NCBI GenBank assembly: GCA_009760885.1
Contig: CM019717.1
Location: forward strand, 52,041,366 to 52,105,365
DNA length: 64,000 bases
Direction: 5' to 3'
From: Achatina immaculata
Lineage: Eukaryota > Mollusca > Gastropoda > Stylommatophora > Achatinidae
A program made the translations under genes and the position numbers. Positions 1 through 10,581 of this stretch are shown in pieces (position 1 is the first letter of the stretch; each line of letters begins with the position of its first letter). The notes under the pieces were generated by a model. It made no database searches, was not told the origin of the DNA, and saw only the letters and a program-made list of their open reading frames with translations.

Positions 1-1386
1 AAATTCAAAACCCTGATCAAAGGTAAACAGAGAAGGCCAAAAGACAGACAAGGCGTCACCGAGAGATCGTAAATTAGTCCAGTACTAACAATGCGACTTC
101 ACGCACACATGCAGTAGCCGAGATGGAACAATAGACGTTGACACTTGATTGATGTAGCTAGGGCCAAAAGGTCTAGTAGTTAGCGACAGAACTAAGAGAA
201 CGGACTAAATTTTGAAGCAGACATCATGAAAGAGATGGTGGACTTATTTAATTAAAAATAACAATTGGACAGATGGAATTGAAGCAACTAACACGTATAG
301 GTTGTTGCCAATTCTAGGACGCTATCTGCGATCGGGTTTGGGAAACAAAGGAAGATCCAACGATCAATACAACATTTGGAGGCGTGGTCTGTTGGACGGT
401 TAACTTACGAATATAAGTCAGGGAAGTGGACTGAAGGGAGATTCAGATTCAGAGATGGGGATTTAGAGATAGAGGTAGAGATAGATGTAGAGGTAGAGGT
501 AGAGATAGAGGTAGAGACAGCGAGAGAAGGAAGAAGTAGAACATCAGGAGAATCCGTAAGGAGAACACAGGCAGTCTAGTAGAAGAACAGAAAAGAACGA
601 GAAATAGTGTTAGACTGAAGATGTGTTTCAAGTGATTTTGCAGTTTTGTTACCTCGAGACTTCGAGCACCAAGATTTAGTTGAGGAATTAGTAGACAACG
701 CGTTGCAGACCTGTAATGAGTACTCTAGTATGAAATATTGAATATTGTGAAGTTCAGAACACTGCTTATGTAGAATATGAGAAAGTTTGAATTTGTGAAC
801 CAAGGATTATGGGCTACAATGATGAATATAATGAAAAGTATATAATCTTACATCTTATTTCAAGAGATATTTGCGACGGTATGTCAATGATCATATTTAT
901 CAAAATAAATGATATTGGTGAACTTTTCATAAGGCTTGATCTGTTGAAATGTTTGAGAAACCTCGATGTGTGATGTATTTATGTGTGATGTGATGATTAA
1001 AGAGAAACTTCTTGAATAAATTGAAAAGAACAAGAAATATAGGATTCGCACCATACAATAATAAAGAACACATCTTTGTTAAAGAACACTATCTTTGTTA
1101 AACTTCCTTCATTTTGTGAAGGCACCCGCAGTAACACAGCACAGATGGACTGAAACAGGAAGAATAAATTTTGTTGCCTAAAATGAATTTTACAAAAGAT
1201 TTCCTTCTTGAATATCAGTGGAAGCCATCACGATATCGTGTGCTAAGTGATAATCCACCTCGTCACAGTCTCTAGATATTTCCTTAAATCACTGCTGCCT
1301 CTGAATGCTCATCACGTTACTATTCAGTCTGCAGTTGTTCTTTATTAAATAGCACTGTATCTAATTCCAGCTCTATCAAATATTGA
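1..1386. other. No gene recognised
   Basis: AT-rich sequence without recognisable coding similarity on either strand. It includes a short purine-rich minisatellite at about 465-530 (repeats of GAGATAGAGGTA type), which explains the short open frames there. Confidence 0.6.
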
Positions 1387-1395
1387 CAGAAAGAC

Positions 1396-2040
1396 ACATC
1401 ATCATCATGTGCCGTGCCGACAGGCGTTGGCTATTATGCTTCTCCAGAGCACGAGATCCTTCATGCAGGCCATCAGCTCAGTTGGTGATCTCCTCTCACA
1501 CCATCCCGTCAGACTGTCCAGTATCATTTCTCTTGGTCTTCCTCTTGATCTTCTTCCTTCTATTTTTCCTGTTATAATATTTTCAATGCCCCCTCTTCTC
1601 ATTGCATGTCTTATGAAAGTACATTGTCTCTCTCTTATCTTTTTGACAAGGTTTTTTTGTCTCTCCAGCTCTTCTCCTACATTCTTCATTAGTTATTTTT
1701 GCTGTCCAGGGGATTCGCAACATTCTTCTAATAAACCACATTTCTGCTGCTTCCAATGATTTTTGTGCAGACTTGCCTATTGTCCATGATTCACTTCCAT
1801 ATAACAAGATAGGTTCAATATAGTATTTTAGGACTCGTTTTCTAACATTCATTGATAAGGATGTGTTGGTTAATATGTTTCTCATTCTCTGAAATGCAGT
1901 CTTTGCTTGGCCTATTCTGTTCCTAATTTCTGTTCTGCATTTCCCATCTGAAGTTATTACTGCTCCAAGGTATTTGAATTTCTGCACCTGCTTTAGAATA
2001 GTTCCGTTTAATTTAATACTGAACTATTCTAAAGCAGGTG
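1396..2040 (-). mobile_element. RTE-A retrotransposon 3' fragment with 5' inversion
   Basis: The minus strand encodes the C-terminal part of an RTE-like polymerase: [31 protein letters not shown] and GRRSRGRPRE, with frameshifts. The 3' end (left side) is the family's GGCACATGATGATGAT tail. At the other end the sequence folds back: 26 bp ending at about 2006 reappear in inverse orientation at 2022-2046. A 9-bp direct repeat, CAGAAAGAC, flanks the copy at 1387-1395 and 2041-2049. 5'-truncated pseudogene copy. Confidence 0.85.
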
Positions 2041-2049
2041 CAGAAAGAC

Positions 2050-2490
2050 TGGCCAGAGAAACAAAGGTGTACAAATGCCACTTTCATTTTCTCAGTGCAT
2101 GCCCCATGAAGCATGAAAGACATAAATAATTTGGCACTGCCTGGTGATATCTCACAATAATACTAATAATAACATTTTATAAAGGAAATGATTATAAACA
2201 GAACAAAGATTTATTGAATCACAGTTTCAAATAGGTATAAAAATTGTATTTGCCAGTCAATCAGTCAATGAGAATACCAGAAATTTCATATAAATCTGCA
2301 AAGATGAATTTTTGCTAATATTTTTAACTGAAAACAGACACACAATTAATGGTTGATGAATTTTACTTAAGCACAATATACAAAAATTTCCTTCACAATC
2401 GCATCATGTGGTAAAACTGATAACATTAAACTTGTTTTGCGTCACGCAAAAGTGTTTCAGCTTAAATGACTGGCCAGGTCTTTCAAAGGA
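2050..2490. other. No feature recognised
   Basis: AT-rich intergenic sequence; nothing supportable seen on either strand. Confidence 0.5.
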
Positions 2491-3650
2491 AATATCTAAT
2501 ACAGGATGCCCCTGAAAATCATGGCCATTTCCAGAATGAAACAACACAAGAAAAAACTTCTTTTCTCTGGTAAAAAGTTAATATCTTCAGAAAATAACAT
2601 GCATATTGTTTCATTAAAAAAATCTAGCAAGTTGGTTACTATCTCTTTACACAACTTTTGTTAGTACAGATCAGTGGATCATGCAGCAGAATGCTTTTGT
2701 TGTGGAAGTCTTTTTTTTTTTTTAAAGTAAGGGGCTTAATTCTCACAAGAGAATGGTTGTTTCAACCATCTTCCACACTTTATAACATGGGTATATTCAC
2801 AGCAGGAATATTATAAAGTTATGTGCACAGATCATTTGGCAACTTCCTCTATACAAAATAAAAAAGGTCACCCAATTCCTCATCAAAGTAGGATGACCAG
2901 ATAATGTTGAAAAATGTTAGAATAGTTCCTATTCAGTCCCATGATGTTCAGCAGGAAGCAAGCTTCAAGAATGAAAATGTCTGAATGAATTGTACATAAA
3001 ATATTACACTGTGATCTTTGCCAACATCCAGACAAAACAGTAATCATCCAACAGTTTTGTAATGAAGACCTGAAAATTGGAAGAATTTTTTTCCAAGAAA
3101 TCTCTCTGTATCTGACTGAGGAAGATGTTCTGCTTATGGAATGTGAAGCACATTTTGAAATCACTTTGAATTCTTGTCGCATTATTAAACAGAACTGTCA
3201 AAACTGTGTAGCTCACAAATTAAATCATTGTCTTCTATGCACTGATTAACTGTCTGCATATTGTGAAATAGTGTCATTTAGAGCAAGAAGCATACAAACC
3301 TTTGTTTTTTTCAAGACAATGTTTCTCCATTATGTAGTATTGCAGAACTGTTTGTTCACCAGATTTAGCTAGCTGTGACCAATTTCTGTGGGGACATCTT
3401 AAAAATAAAGTTTATGTAATTAAATCCAGAGGCTCAGAAAAAAAAATTAAGCAAAGAATGTTTCCAGAAAATGATCCACAAAGTAATGAGAAATCATGAG
3501 GATTGCTTTGACCATGAGAAATAGTGGAGGCCATCCATAAAAACATAAAATGGCATGTATGTCATTTTCTACTCATAGTGGTTATTAAATGAAAAAGTAA
3601 AAGATTCCACTGTTTCATTCTAGCAATCATCAGACACTCTGTAACACCTT
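2491..3650 (+). mobile_element. Degenerate mariner-superfamily DNA transposon
   Basis: Plus-strand remnants of a DDE transposase C-terminus: QDNVSP at about 3319 and SPDLASCDQFLWGHLKNKVY-like residues at 3358-3420, with frame breaks between them. These match the QDxxxPH..SPDL.P.D.FLWG.LK.KVY block of mariner-type transposases. The left edge, ACAGGATGCCCCTGAAAA and then CCAGAATGAAACA, is loosely echoed in inverse at 3605-3645 (ACAGAGTGTC, then AGAATGAAACAGTG), as expected of imperfect terminal inverted repeats. The N-terminal half is not readable. Confidence 0.6.
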
Positions 3651-4190
3651 GTACAAATGACTGTTACAAATAAAGGAGTAAGTTCATGTCCATGTATGTA
3701 TGAGTTCTTTTAAAATCCCAATGAATATTATAACATACTAAGGCTGAGTAATCTGAATGATTTATTGGAATGATGATGCTGTGATGACACAGCCAAACAA
3801 TGAAACATAACTGGGACTGACAAAAATATGAGGGGTAGGGGTGAACTAACTAAAGCTCACTTTCACCAGACATTGTTACACTCTGGGAATTAATGACTAC
3901 ACATAAATACATATATACAAGCTTTGTGTAGTTTGTCAAAAAGTGATGAGAAATGGAATGAAATATGAAGTATGTTCCTACTAACTTCATGACATTTCTA
4001 ATTCAAGAAAATAGCTAATTAATTTCTCTGCATTCTGCCCTGCACATTTATCATCAATAAAAATATTTTATCTCTAGTTAATTCAATTTTATCCACTGAC
4101 AGCACTGTCTCATAAGTAAGATGTAATACTGATCTGGGATTTTTACTTTACATAGTGTCACCATTTCCATATTTCCCCTTATCTTCATAC
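3651..4190. other. No feature recognised
   Basis: AT-rich intergenic sequence without coding similarity. Confidence 0.5.
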
Positions 4191-4194
4191 ATAG

Positions 4195-4985
4195 TCATGT
4201 AAGATTAATAGCCACACATAGTGTGCTAGATGACAAATATCCATGTGACACCTGGATACGTGTGTATACAGATGGATCTGCACACAATGCCATAAAGAAT
4301 GGAGGGGCAGGAGGACATATTGAATATCCAAATAACACCACGGACAAGATTTCCATACAAACTGGAAAATACTGCAACAACTATGATGCAGAAGTCAGGG
4401 CAATTATTGCTGTGGTTGAAAAACTATCAGACTTCAGAATTGATACATGGCCCGTAGTAATTCTCACAGATGCAAGATCAGTACTGGAAGTCTTCAGCGC
4501 AACAAACTACTAGATCTTAAGGATGCCTTGTCAAAAACTGGCTTACAACACAGAGTCACCTTGCTGTGGATTCCCTCCCACTGTGGGATACCAGGCAATG
4601 AGAAGTCTGACCAAAGGGGGCAGTGAAATGGAGCAATCAGACACACCAATCACCTATAATCAGAAGAAAAGCATGATAAAAACCTACAGGAAGTCACAAA
4701 CACCAACACATGATGACTATCACATGCTAAATAGAAATGAACAAGTCACAGCCAACTCTGAAGTCACACGTATACAAAATTTAAGGTAGGTACTATTACT
4801 CTTTGTACATGTGCCCAGGTGCCCCAAACTGTGGAACATATCCTCCAAAACTGTACCAACTACAAGGCACTGAGATGTAATTACTGGCCCAATGAAACCA
4901 CCAAAGAAGATAAGCTTTACGGTTTCATACATGAATTACAAAAAGCAGTGAAATTTATCCACGAGATAGGACTGCAGATATAGAC
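4195..4985 (+). mobile_element. Non-LTR retrotransposon 3' end with RNase H domain
   Basis: The plus strand reads as an RNase H domain with its acidic residues visible: YTDGSA (4268), YDAEVRAI (4382), LTDARSVLE (4464), then after a frameshift WIPSHCGIPGNEKSDQ (4558-4605). A C-terminal zinc-knuckle-like C.C..........HIL..C and YWPNET follow to a stop near 4983. This layout is typical of I-like or jockey-like elements with a terminal RNase H. Frameshifts and stops make it a dead, 5'-truncated copy. Confidence 0.8.
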
Positions 4986-6110
4986 AGACAATGTGTATGA
5001 AGAAGAAGAAGATCATCTCCATACATCTTGTGATGCTTTGTGTAAAGATTTTACTCAAATGACACTCTTTATTTTCCATAAAGTACAGTTTATTTACACA
5101 CTTGACATTACTGATTGTGATATACTTTTCACTATTTTAAAATCAGTATATTTTTTCATTTCTTTCTGTATGGTCTTTACCAAGTCTATATGGCTCTTCA
5201 AGTATCTGTGTCATATCTTTATGTCTGACTCTGCTGAAACCTCAGTGTAATCAATAACACTTATGACCTTATTTATCTTTAGCAATCATTTTATTTTCCC
5301 TGTTCATATAAATAAAACTTTCAGTTCAACAAAGCAACACTGTTCTGTACCAACAATTGTCTTTCAGATTTTACTCAACTTCTTTAGTTAAGACTAAACT
5401 GGCTGCAAAGCCAATGATCTCAGGTACTCTTTGTTGCTATGAGTTATACCATTTGTATTTTTTTTCACTGTGCAGTTTCGATCTTCAACGCGAAACACTG
5501 AGGAAATTTTCTGAATTATACCTTTTTTTTCACATATCTACCATATCAGTGCTATCTTAATTTTAAAGGAATTTATGTTAAACATGTAAAGTTGGTTCTC
5601 ATTTGCATTTCTGTTATATTTTTGATGTCTTAAACCTTAGAAACATGATCATTCTGTATAGAAAAATGAAACATGACAGCAATCCTTCATGTGCAACATG
5701 TTTCTTGAAACAACACATTCCAGAAACAGCAAACAATTTGCAAAAACTGATGGATGTGATGAACAGTTAAAAATATAAGAAAAATATCAGATCAGTAATC
5801 ATAAACTGAAATGTATCTCTGAACCTGGCATCATTTGTCATTATGTATATGGGCTGATTTATTTGCATGTAGGCTTGCAGTTCTTGTTTTTATGATGTTC
5901 TATAGCAAACCTTGAACTACATCTGATCTAAATGGCTTCACATTGAACTTATGTCCACATTCAAATAAGTCATTCATAACAATTTGTGTTAAAACAACAA
6001 AAAAGACAAAAACCCACACAACTTTTCTCAAACTACTAAGATGAAACATAAGGGATTAACCTGTACTGTGTTTTCCATTTATGTTGAGTGTTTACAGCTT
6101 TCATGAAGGC
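4986..6110. other. No feature recognised
   Basis: AT-rich intergenic DNA; short open frames have no recognisable motifs. Confidence 0.5.
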
Positions 6111-6115
6111 GACTA

Positions 6116-6175
6116 ATACAGGATGCCCAGAAGACTTTGGCCATTTCCAGAATGAAACAGTACAAGGGAAACTTA
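6116..6175. repeat. Solo end of the 2.5-kb DNA transposon family
   Basis: About 55 bp starting TACAGGATGCCCAGAAGA and including TTTCCAGAATGAAACA closely match the left edge at 2493-2550. No transposase follows, so this is a one-ended remnant or an internally deleted copy. Confidence 0.55.
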
Positions 6176-6479
6176 CTTTTCCCCATGAAAGTTAAAACCT
6201 ATACAAGCACAAGTCACTAAATCAAGAGCTGAGATTTTATAAGAATGTCAGAAAATCATAAGAAAGATGATATAAGCATGCAGGAATTATAAGAAAGATA
6301 AAACAGCAATCATAAAAATCTTGTCTGATAAAAAATATTTTTCAAAACTACATGGCAGGTTCTATCTATGACAAATCTGACACTGACCTGCCATTGCTTC
6401 GAGCAATATTTAATACAATAACTAACTTTCTTTAAAATATTAAATGCTCTGAATATTAGTATACACAAAGATGGGCTGA

Positions 6480-6740
6480 AAAGTTTTTGGATATATCCAG
6501 TTAATACTGCGTCTTGAGAGCTGTATGGAGTCTACCACTGGCCGCACGGAAGCTCCTCACAACAGGGAATGTAGCAACTTTCAACATGACAATGCTAAGC
6601 CTCACGCCAGCAGAGCAAATTTCTGCCATTTGGGCAAATTTAGTTTTCATTGCTTCCACACTTCAGTACAACCCAGAGTTGTAGATTTTAGCCAATTGAC
6701 TTGGATGAGTTTAATTCGAGTCATTTTAAAGAAGATTAGG
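6480..6740 (+). mobile_element. Mariner/Tc1-type transposase remnant
   Basis: A short open stretch contains FQHDNAKPHAS, matching the second catalytic Asp block (QHDNA.PH) of mariner/Tc1 transposases. No other domain is readable. The right end carries a palindromic GACTTGG...TTCGAGTC motif shared with two other sites in the window. Confidence 0.45.
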
Positions 6741-6839
6741 AATTTAATTTGAGTCAAGACATGAACTCTCATTAATCAGACTCAGTATGTGACATTACAT
6801 TTTTAATTAAAATGCCACAAAGGATTGAATGAAACATTG

Positions 6840-9556
6840 GTACAACCCAAAATAGAGGAAAGATAAACTCAGATAAATATACAATAATATATTCAGGAAG
6901 TGAGAAACATGAACGAGGAGTAGGAATTATATTTGATGAAAAAACGGCAAGACAATTGTAGGATATTTGAACATCTCGGACAGAGTCCTGCTAGCCCAAC
7001 TGAAAGGACAACCAATAAACATAAATATTATACAAGTGTATGCTCCAACATCTGAAAGTTCTGAGGAAGATATACAGATATTTTATAATGACATAGAGAC
7101 AGCACTAAAACACACAAAGTCACATGAAGTTACCATAGTCATGGGAGATTTTAATGCCAAAGTTGGTAAAGGAAGAACTTCGGACATCGTTGGTGACTAT
7201 GGACTGGGGGAGAGGAATGACAGAGGTTATAAATTAATTGAATGGGCAAGAATACATAGCATGGTTGTAGGAAACACCTGGTTTAAACAACATCCTTGAA
7301 GACTGGCAACGTGGTGCAGCCCAGACAAAAAGACATTTAACTAGATAGACTACATATTAATCAACAAACGATTCCGCAATGCATTACTGACAACAAAAAC
7401 CATGCCAGGAGCTGACTGCAATAGTGACCATGATCCACTCTGTGGAAAAGTTAGAATAAAGCTAAAGAAAGCAGGCAGTAAAGTGAGAAACATCAAACTG
7501 AATACAGAACTTCTTAAAAATGACCAAGAACTGCGAGAACAATACAAAGTTATTATAACAAATAGATACAATGCAATAGCAAAGATAAATAGTATAGATG
7601 AACAATGGGAAATGTTAAGAGATTCTATCCACCAAACTGTTAAGGAGATAATACCACCGAAAAAAGAAGCCCCTAAAAATAAATGGATGACAGATGACAT
7701 CTTAGGACTGATGGACAAGAGGAGGAGGAGTAAAAATAACGAGGAAAAATATAGCAAGATAAATAAAGAAATAAGACGCAAATGCAGAGAAGCAAAAGAA
7801 GTGTGGTTAAATGAACAGTGCAGACAGATAGAGGACGCTCATAATAAAGACACCAAAAACATGCACAAACGAATTAATGAACTCACAGGCAGGAAAACAA
7901 AATATATCACAGGATGCCTGAAATCGAAAGAAGGTAAAATGTTAATGGGAAAAGAAGACATTGTGGACAGGTGGACAGAATATATCGGTGAGCTATATGG
8001 AGGAGAAAGACCAGAATTAACACCAGATACTGAAAACTGTGATGGACCGCCAATGCTTGAAGATGAAATCATAGATGCCATCAAACACATGAAGAATGGA
8101 AAAGCGACTGGGCCTGATAATATAACAATAGAAGAAATAGAGGCACTAGAGGAGACAGGAATAAAAATAATAACCAAGTTACTGAATGATATTTACAACA
8201 GTGGTTATATTCCCAGTGACCTGATTAAATCCACGTTTATAGCACTACCAAAGAAACCAGGTGCAAAGGAATGTGACGACCACCGGACTATCAGCCTCTC
8301 ATGTCACATAACGAAGCTACTTCTGAGAATCATTATGAGAAGAACAAGGAAAAAGATAAAAATGGAAATAGCAGATGAACAGTTTGGATTTGTTGAAGGA
8401 AAGGGAACACACAATGCCATTTATGCTTTACGAACACTAACAGAAAGAGCTTTAGAAGTACAGAAAGATATGCTTCATTGATTACACCAAGGCATTTGAC
8501 AAGGTGAAACATAGTGAAATTATTAAAATGCTTGAAGACATCAGTATAGACGGAAAGACTTGAGGATTGTAAAACATCTATACTGGCAGCAAGAAGCAGC
8601 AGTTCGAGTTGAAAATAGAATTGGAAAATACCAACCTATAAAACAAGGGGTGCGACAAGGATATGTACTATCTCCAGACCTTTTTTCTCTGTATAGCGAG
8701 AATATTCTAAGAACAATCATCACAGAACCAGGCATAAAAATTGGAGGATACAATATTAACAACCTTCGGTATGCTGACGACACAGTACTGATAGCTGAGA
8801 ACCAACAAGACCTGCAAAATCTCTTGGATAAAGTCGCCAAAGAAAGTGAACAGAAAAGCCTTACTTTGAACATCAAAAAGACAGAGACTATGGCTGTATC
8901 TAAGAAACAGAATCCACCAGCATGCAGTATTAAATTAAACGGAACCATTCTAAAGCAGGTGCAGAAATTCAAATACCTTGGAGCAGTAATAACTTCAGAT
9001 GGGAAATGCAGAACAGAAATTAGGAACAGAATAGGTCAAGCAAAGACTGCATTTCAGAGAATGAGAAACATATTAGCTAACACATCTTTATCAATGAATG
9101 TTAGAAAACGAGTCCTAAAATACTATACTGAACCTATCTTGTTATATGGAAGTGAATCATGGACAATAGGCAAGTCTGCACAAAAATCATTGGAAGCAGC
9201 AGAAATGTGGTTTATTAGAAGAATGTTGCGAATCCCTTGGACAGCAAAAATAACTAATGAAGAATGTATGAGAAGAGCTGGAGAGACAAAAAACCTTGTC
9301 AGAAAGATAAGAGAGAGACAATGTACTTTCATAGGACATGCAATGAGAAGAGGGGGCATTGAAAATATTATAACAACAGGAAAAATAGAAGGAAGAAGAT
9401 CAAGAGGAAGACCAAGAGAAATGATACTGGACAGTCTGATGGGATGGTGTGAGAGGAGATCACCAACTGAACTGATGGCCTGCATGAAGGATCGGGTACT
9501 CTGGAGAAGCATAATAGCCAACGCCAGTCGGCACGGCACCTGATGATGATGATGAT
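6840..9556 (+). mobile_element. RTE-A retrotransposon, longest copy (endonuclease + reverse transcriptase)
   Basis: The AP-like endonuclease starts internally (TIIYSGSEKHERG) and shows QVYAPT, VMGDFNAK, IDYIL and SDHDPL. The RT follows with [35 protein letters not shown] and the catalytic YADD at about 8770. The C-terminal domain shows [25 protein letters not shown] and GRRSRGRPRE, ending in the TGATGATGATGATGATG tail at 9541-9557. Open frames of 359 and 327 aa are separated by a frameshift near 8480, and the endonuclease has a stop near 7297 and a frameshift near 6960. The 5' end is missing (N-terminal NVRTL motif absent). Confidence 0.9.
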
Positions 9557-9599
9557 GAAAATGGATAAAACAACATTCCAAAGCAAAAACAGATAACGA

Positions 9600-10187
9600 C
9601 TACTATAAACTACTATAAACTCTCAAGAAATGTGATAATCTTCCAAATGAGGACACTACAGCCTGAGACACCATCTATACTAAAAAAGGTATAGAGAATA
9701 GTCTCATAGCAAAATGTCGCATGGGATGACGTGTTAGAGACCTCACTATGCTGGGCCATCAGTGTATGAGGTAGGGTGGCCACTTCCTTTCCTCGCTGCC
9801 TTTCCTTCCCAGATTTTCTCTGGTACCCATATTACGATGCTGGGTTGACCTCTGGGCTGTATCAGGAAAAAAAATCCCGTTCAGCTGGGAATTTGAACCC
9901 TTGATCATTTGGTTGCTAGATGAGTGCTCTAACCACTATGCTAGCCTGTCCCATCTATACTAAAGAATTTAAAATTGGCCCAATAGACTTATGTGTCTGC
10001 AGCAAAGAGCAAGAGACACCATATCACATCCTCTAGAGTTGTCAGTTACACAACCAACTCAGGCAAAGGACCTGACCAGACCCCAGACCCTTTAGAAGCT
10101 CTATGGCAATGCTAAAAGACTGACGCAAACTGTTGTATTTGCGAGAGAGAGATTTATGTTGATATCTGAATAAATGATGAAGAAGAA
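9600..10187 (+). mobile_element. RNase H-type non-LTR element 3' end, split by a SINE
   Basis: The plus strand reads, across stops, as the C-terminal tail of an element like that at 4.2 kb: LCVCSKEQETPYHIL..C.L (about 9990-10045), then a degenerate tail. It is interrupted at 9685-9950 by a SINE with a perfect target-site duplication. Confidence 0.6.
9685..9950 (-). mobile_element. SINE-1 (tRNA-headed), with 14-bp target-site duplication
   Basis: On the minus strand the head has an A-box-like TAGCATAGTGGTTAGAGC and a B-box-like GGTTCAAATTCC. The body has ATGGGTACCAGAGAAAA and a pyrimidine-rich tail ending ACCTTTTTT. CCATCTATACTAAA is repeated exactly at 9671-9684 and 9951-9964. Other copies are at 34.9, 35.7 and 51.6 kb. 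Confidence 0.85.
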
Positions 10188-10330
10188 AAAGGTAAAACCT
10201 AAATCTTGTTTGTAGCAATTACATTTCTTTATAAAAATGAAGGAATATCTGAAGGCAAATATTTAACACCAGACCAAATGAAATCAGCACACAGATAGTA
10301 GATTTGAAAACAACATCCTTTTTTTTTCAG

Positions 10331-10392
10331 ATTCTACAAACCAATGACACACTGGCAGAAATGCTTCAAAATATGGGAGACTATGTCAAAAA
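10331..10392 (+). other. Possible plus-strand exon, unidentified
   Basis: A run of T then CAG precedes, and GTAAGT follows, a 62-nt stretch open in one frame (NDTLAEMLQNMGDYVKK); another frame is also open. I do not recognise the peptide and find no neighbouring exons. It lies just downstream of the TMEM230 3' end on the opposite strand. Could be chance. Confidence 0.2.
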
Positions 10393-10423
10393 GTAAGTTT
10401 TATGAATAACAGCTTCATTTTTT

Positions 10424-10429
10424 TTTATT
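10424..10429 (-). promoter_or_regulatory. Candidate TMEM230 polyadenylation signal
   Basis: AATAAA on the minus strand, about 150 nt downstream of the TMEM230 stop codon; the usual hexamer at a plausible 3' UTR length. No transcript evidence available. Confidence 0.45.
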
Positions 10430-10581
10430 CAGTTGTGTCAACTTCTTAATTTAAAAAAAAAGAGAATAAAAGTAAAACTTTTCAGCCTACCCTCATAGCT
10501 GGACATTTACATTTGTGGAATATTAACAGAATAAAGTTGGATATATTTTCACCAGCATATGCAAGATGTAGGCACATAGGA

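Noticed and set aside
1981..2046. Strong hairpin that could be a terminator or structured RNA
   Set aside because: It is the fold-back end of an RTE-A copy, made of element sequence in both arms.
2883..3216. Minus-strand frames of 99 and 70 codons
   Set aside because: Antisense to the mariner-type transposase remnant; no motif of their own.
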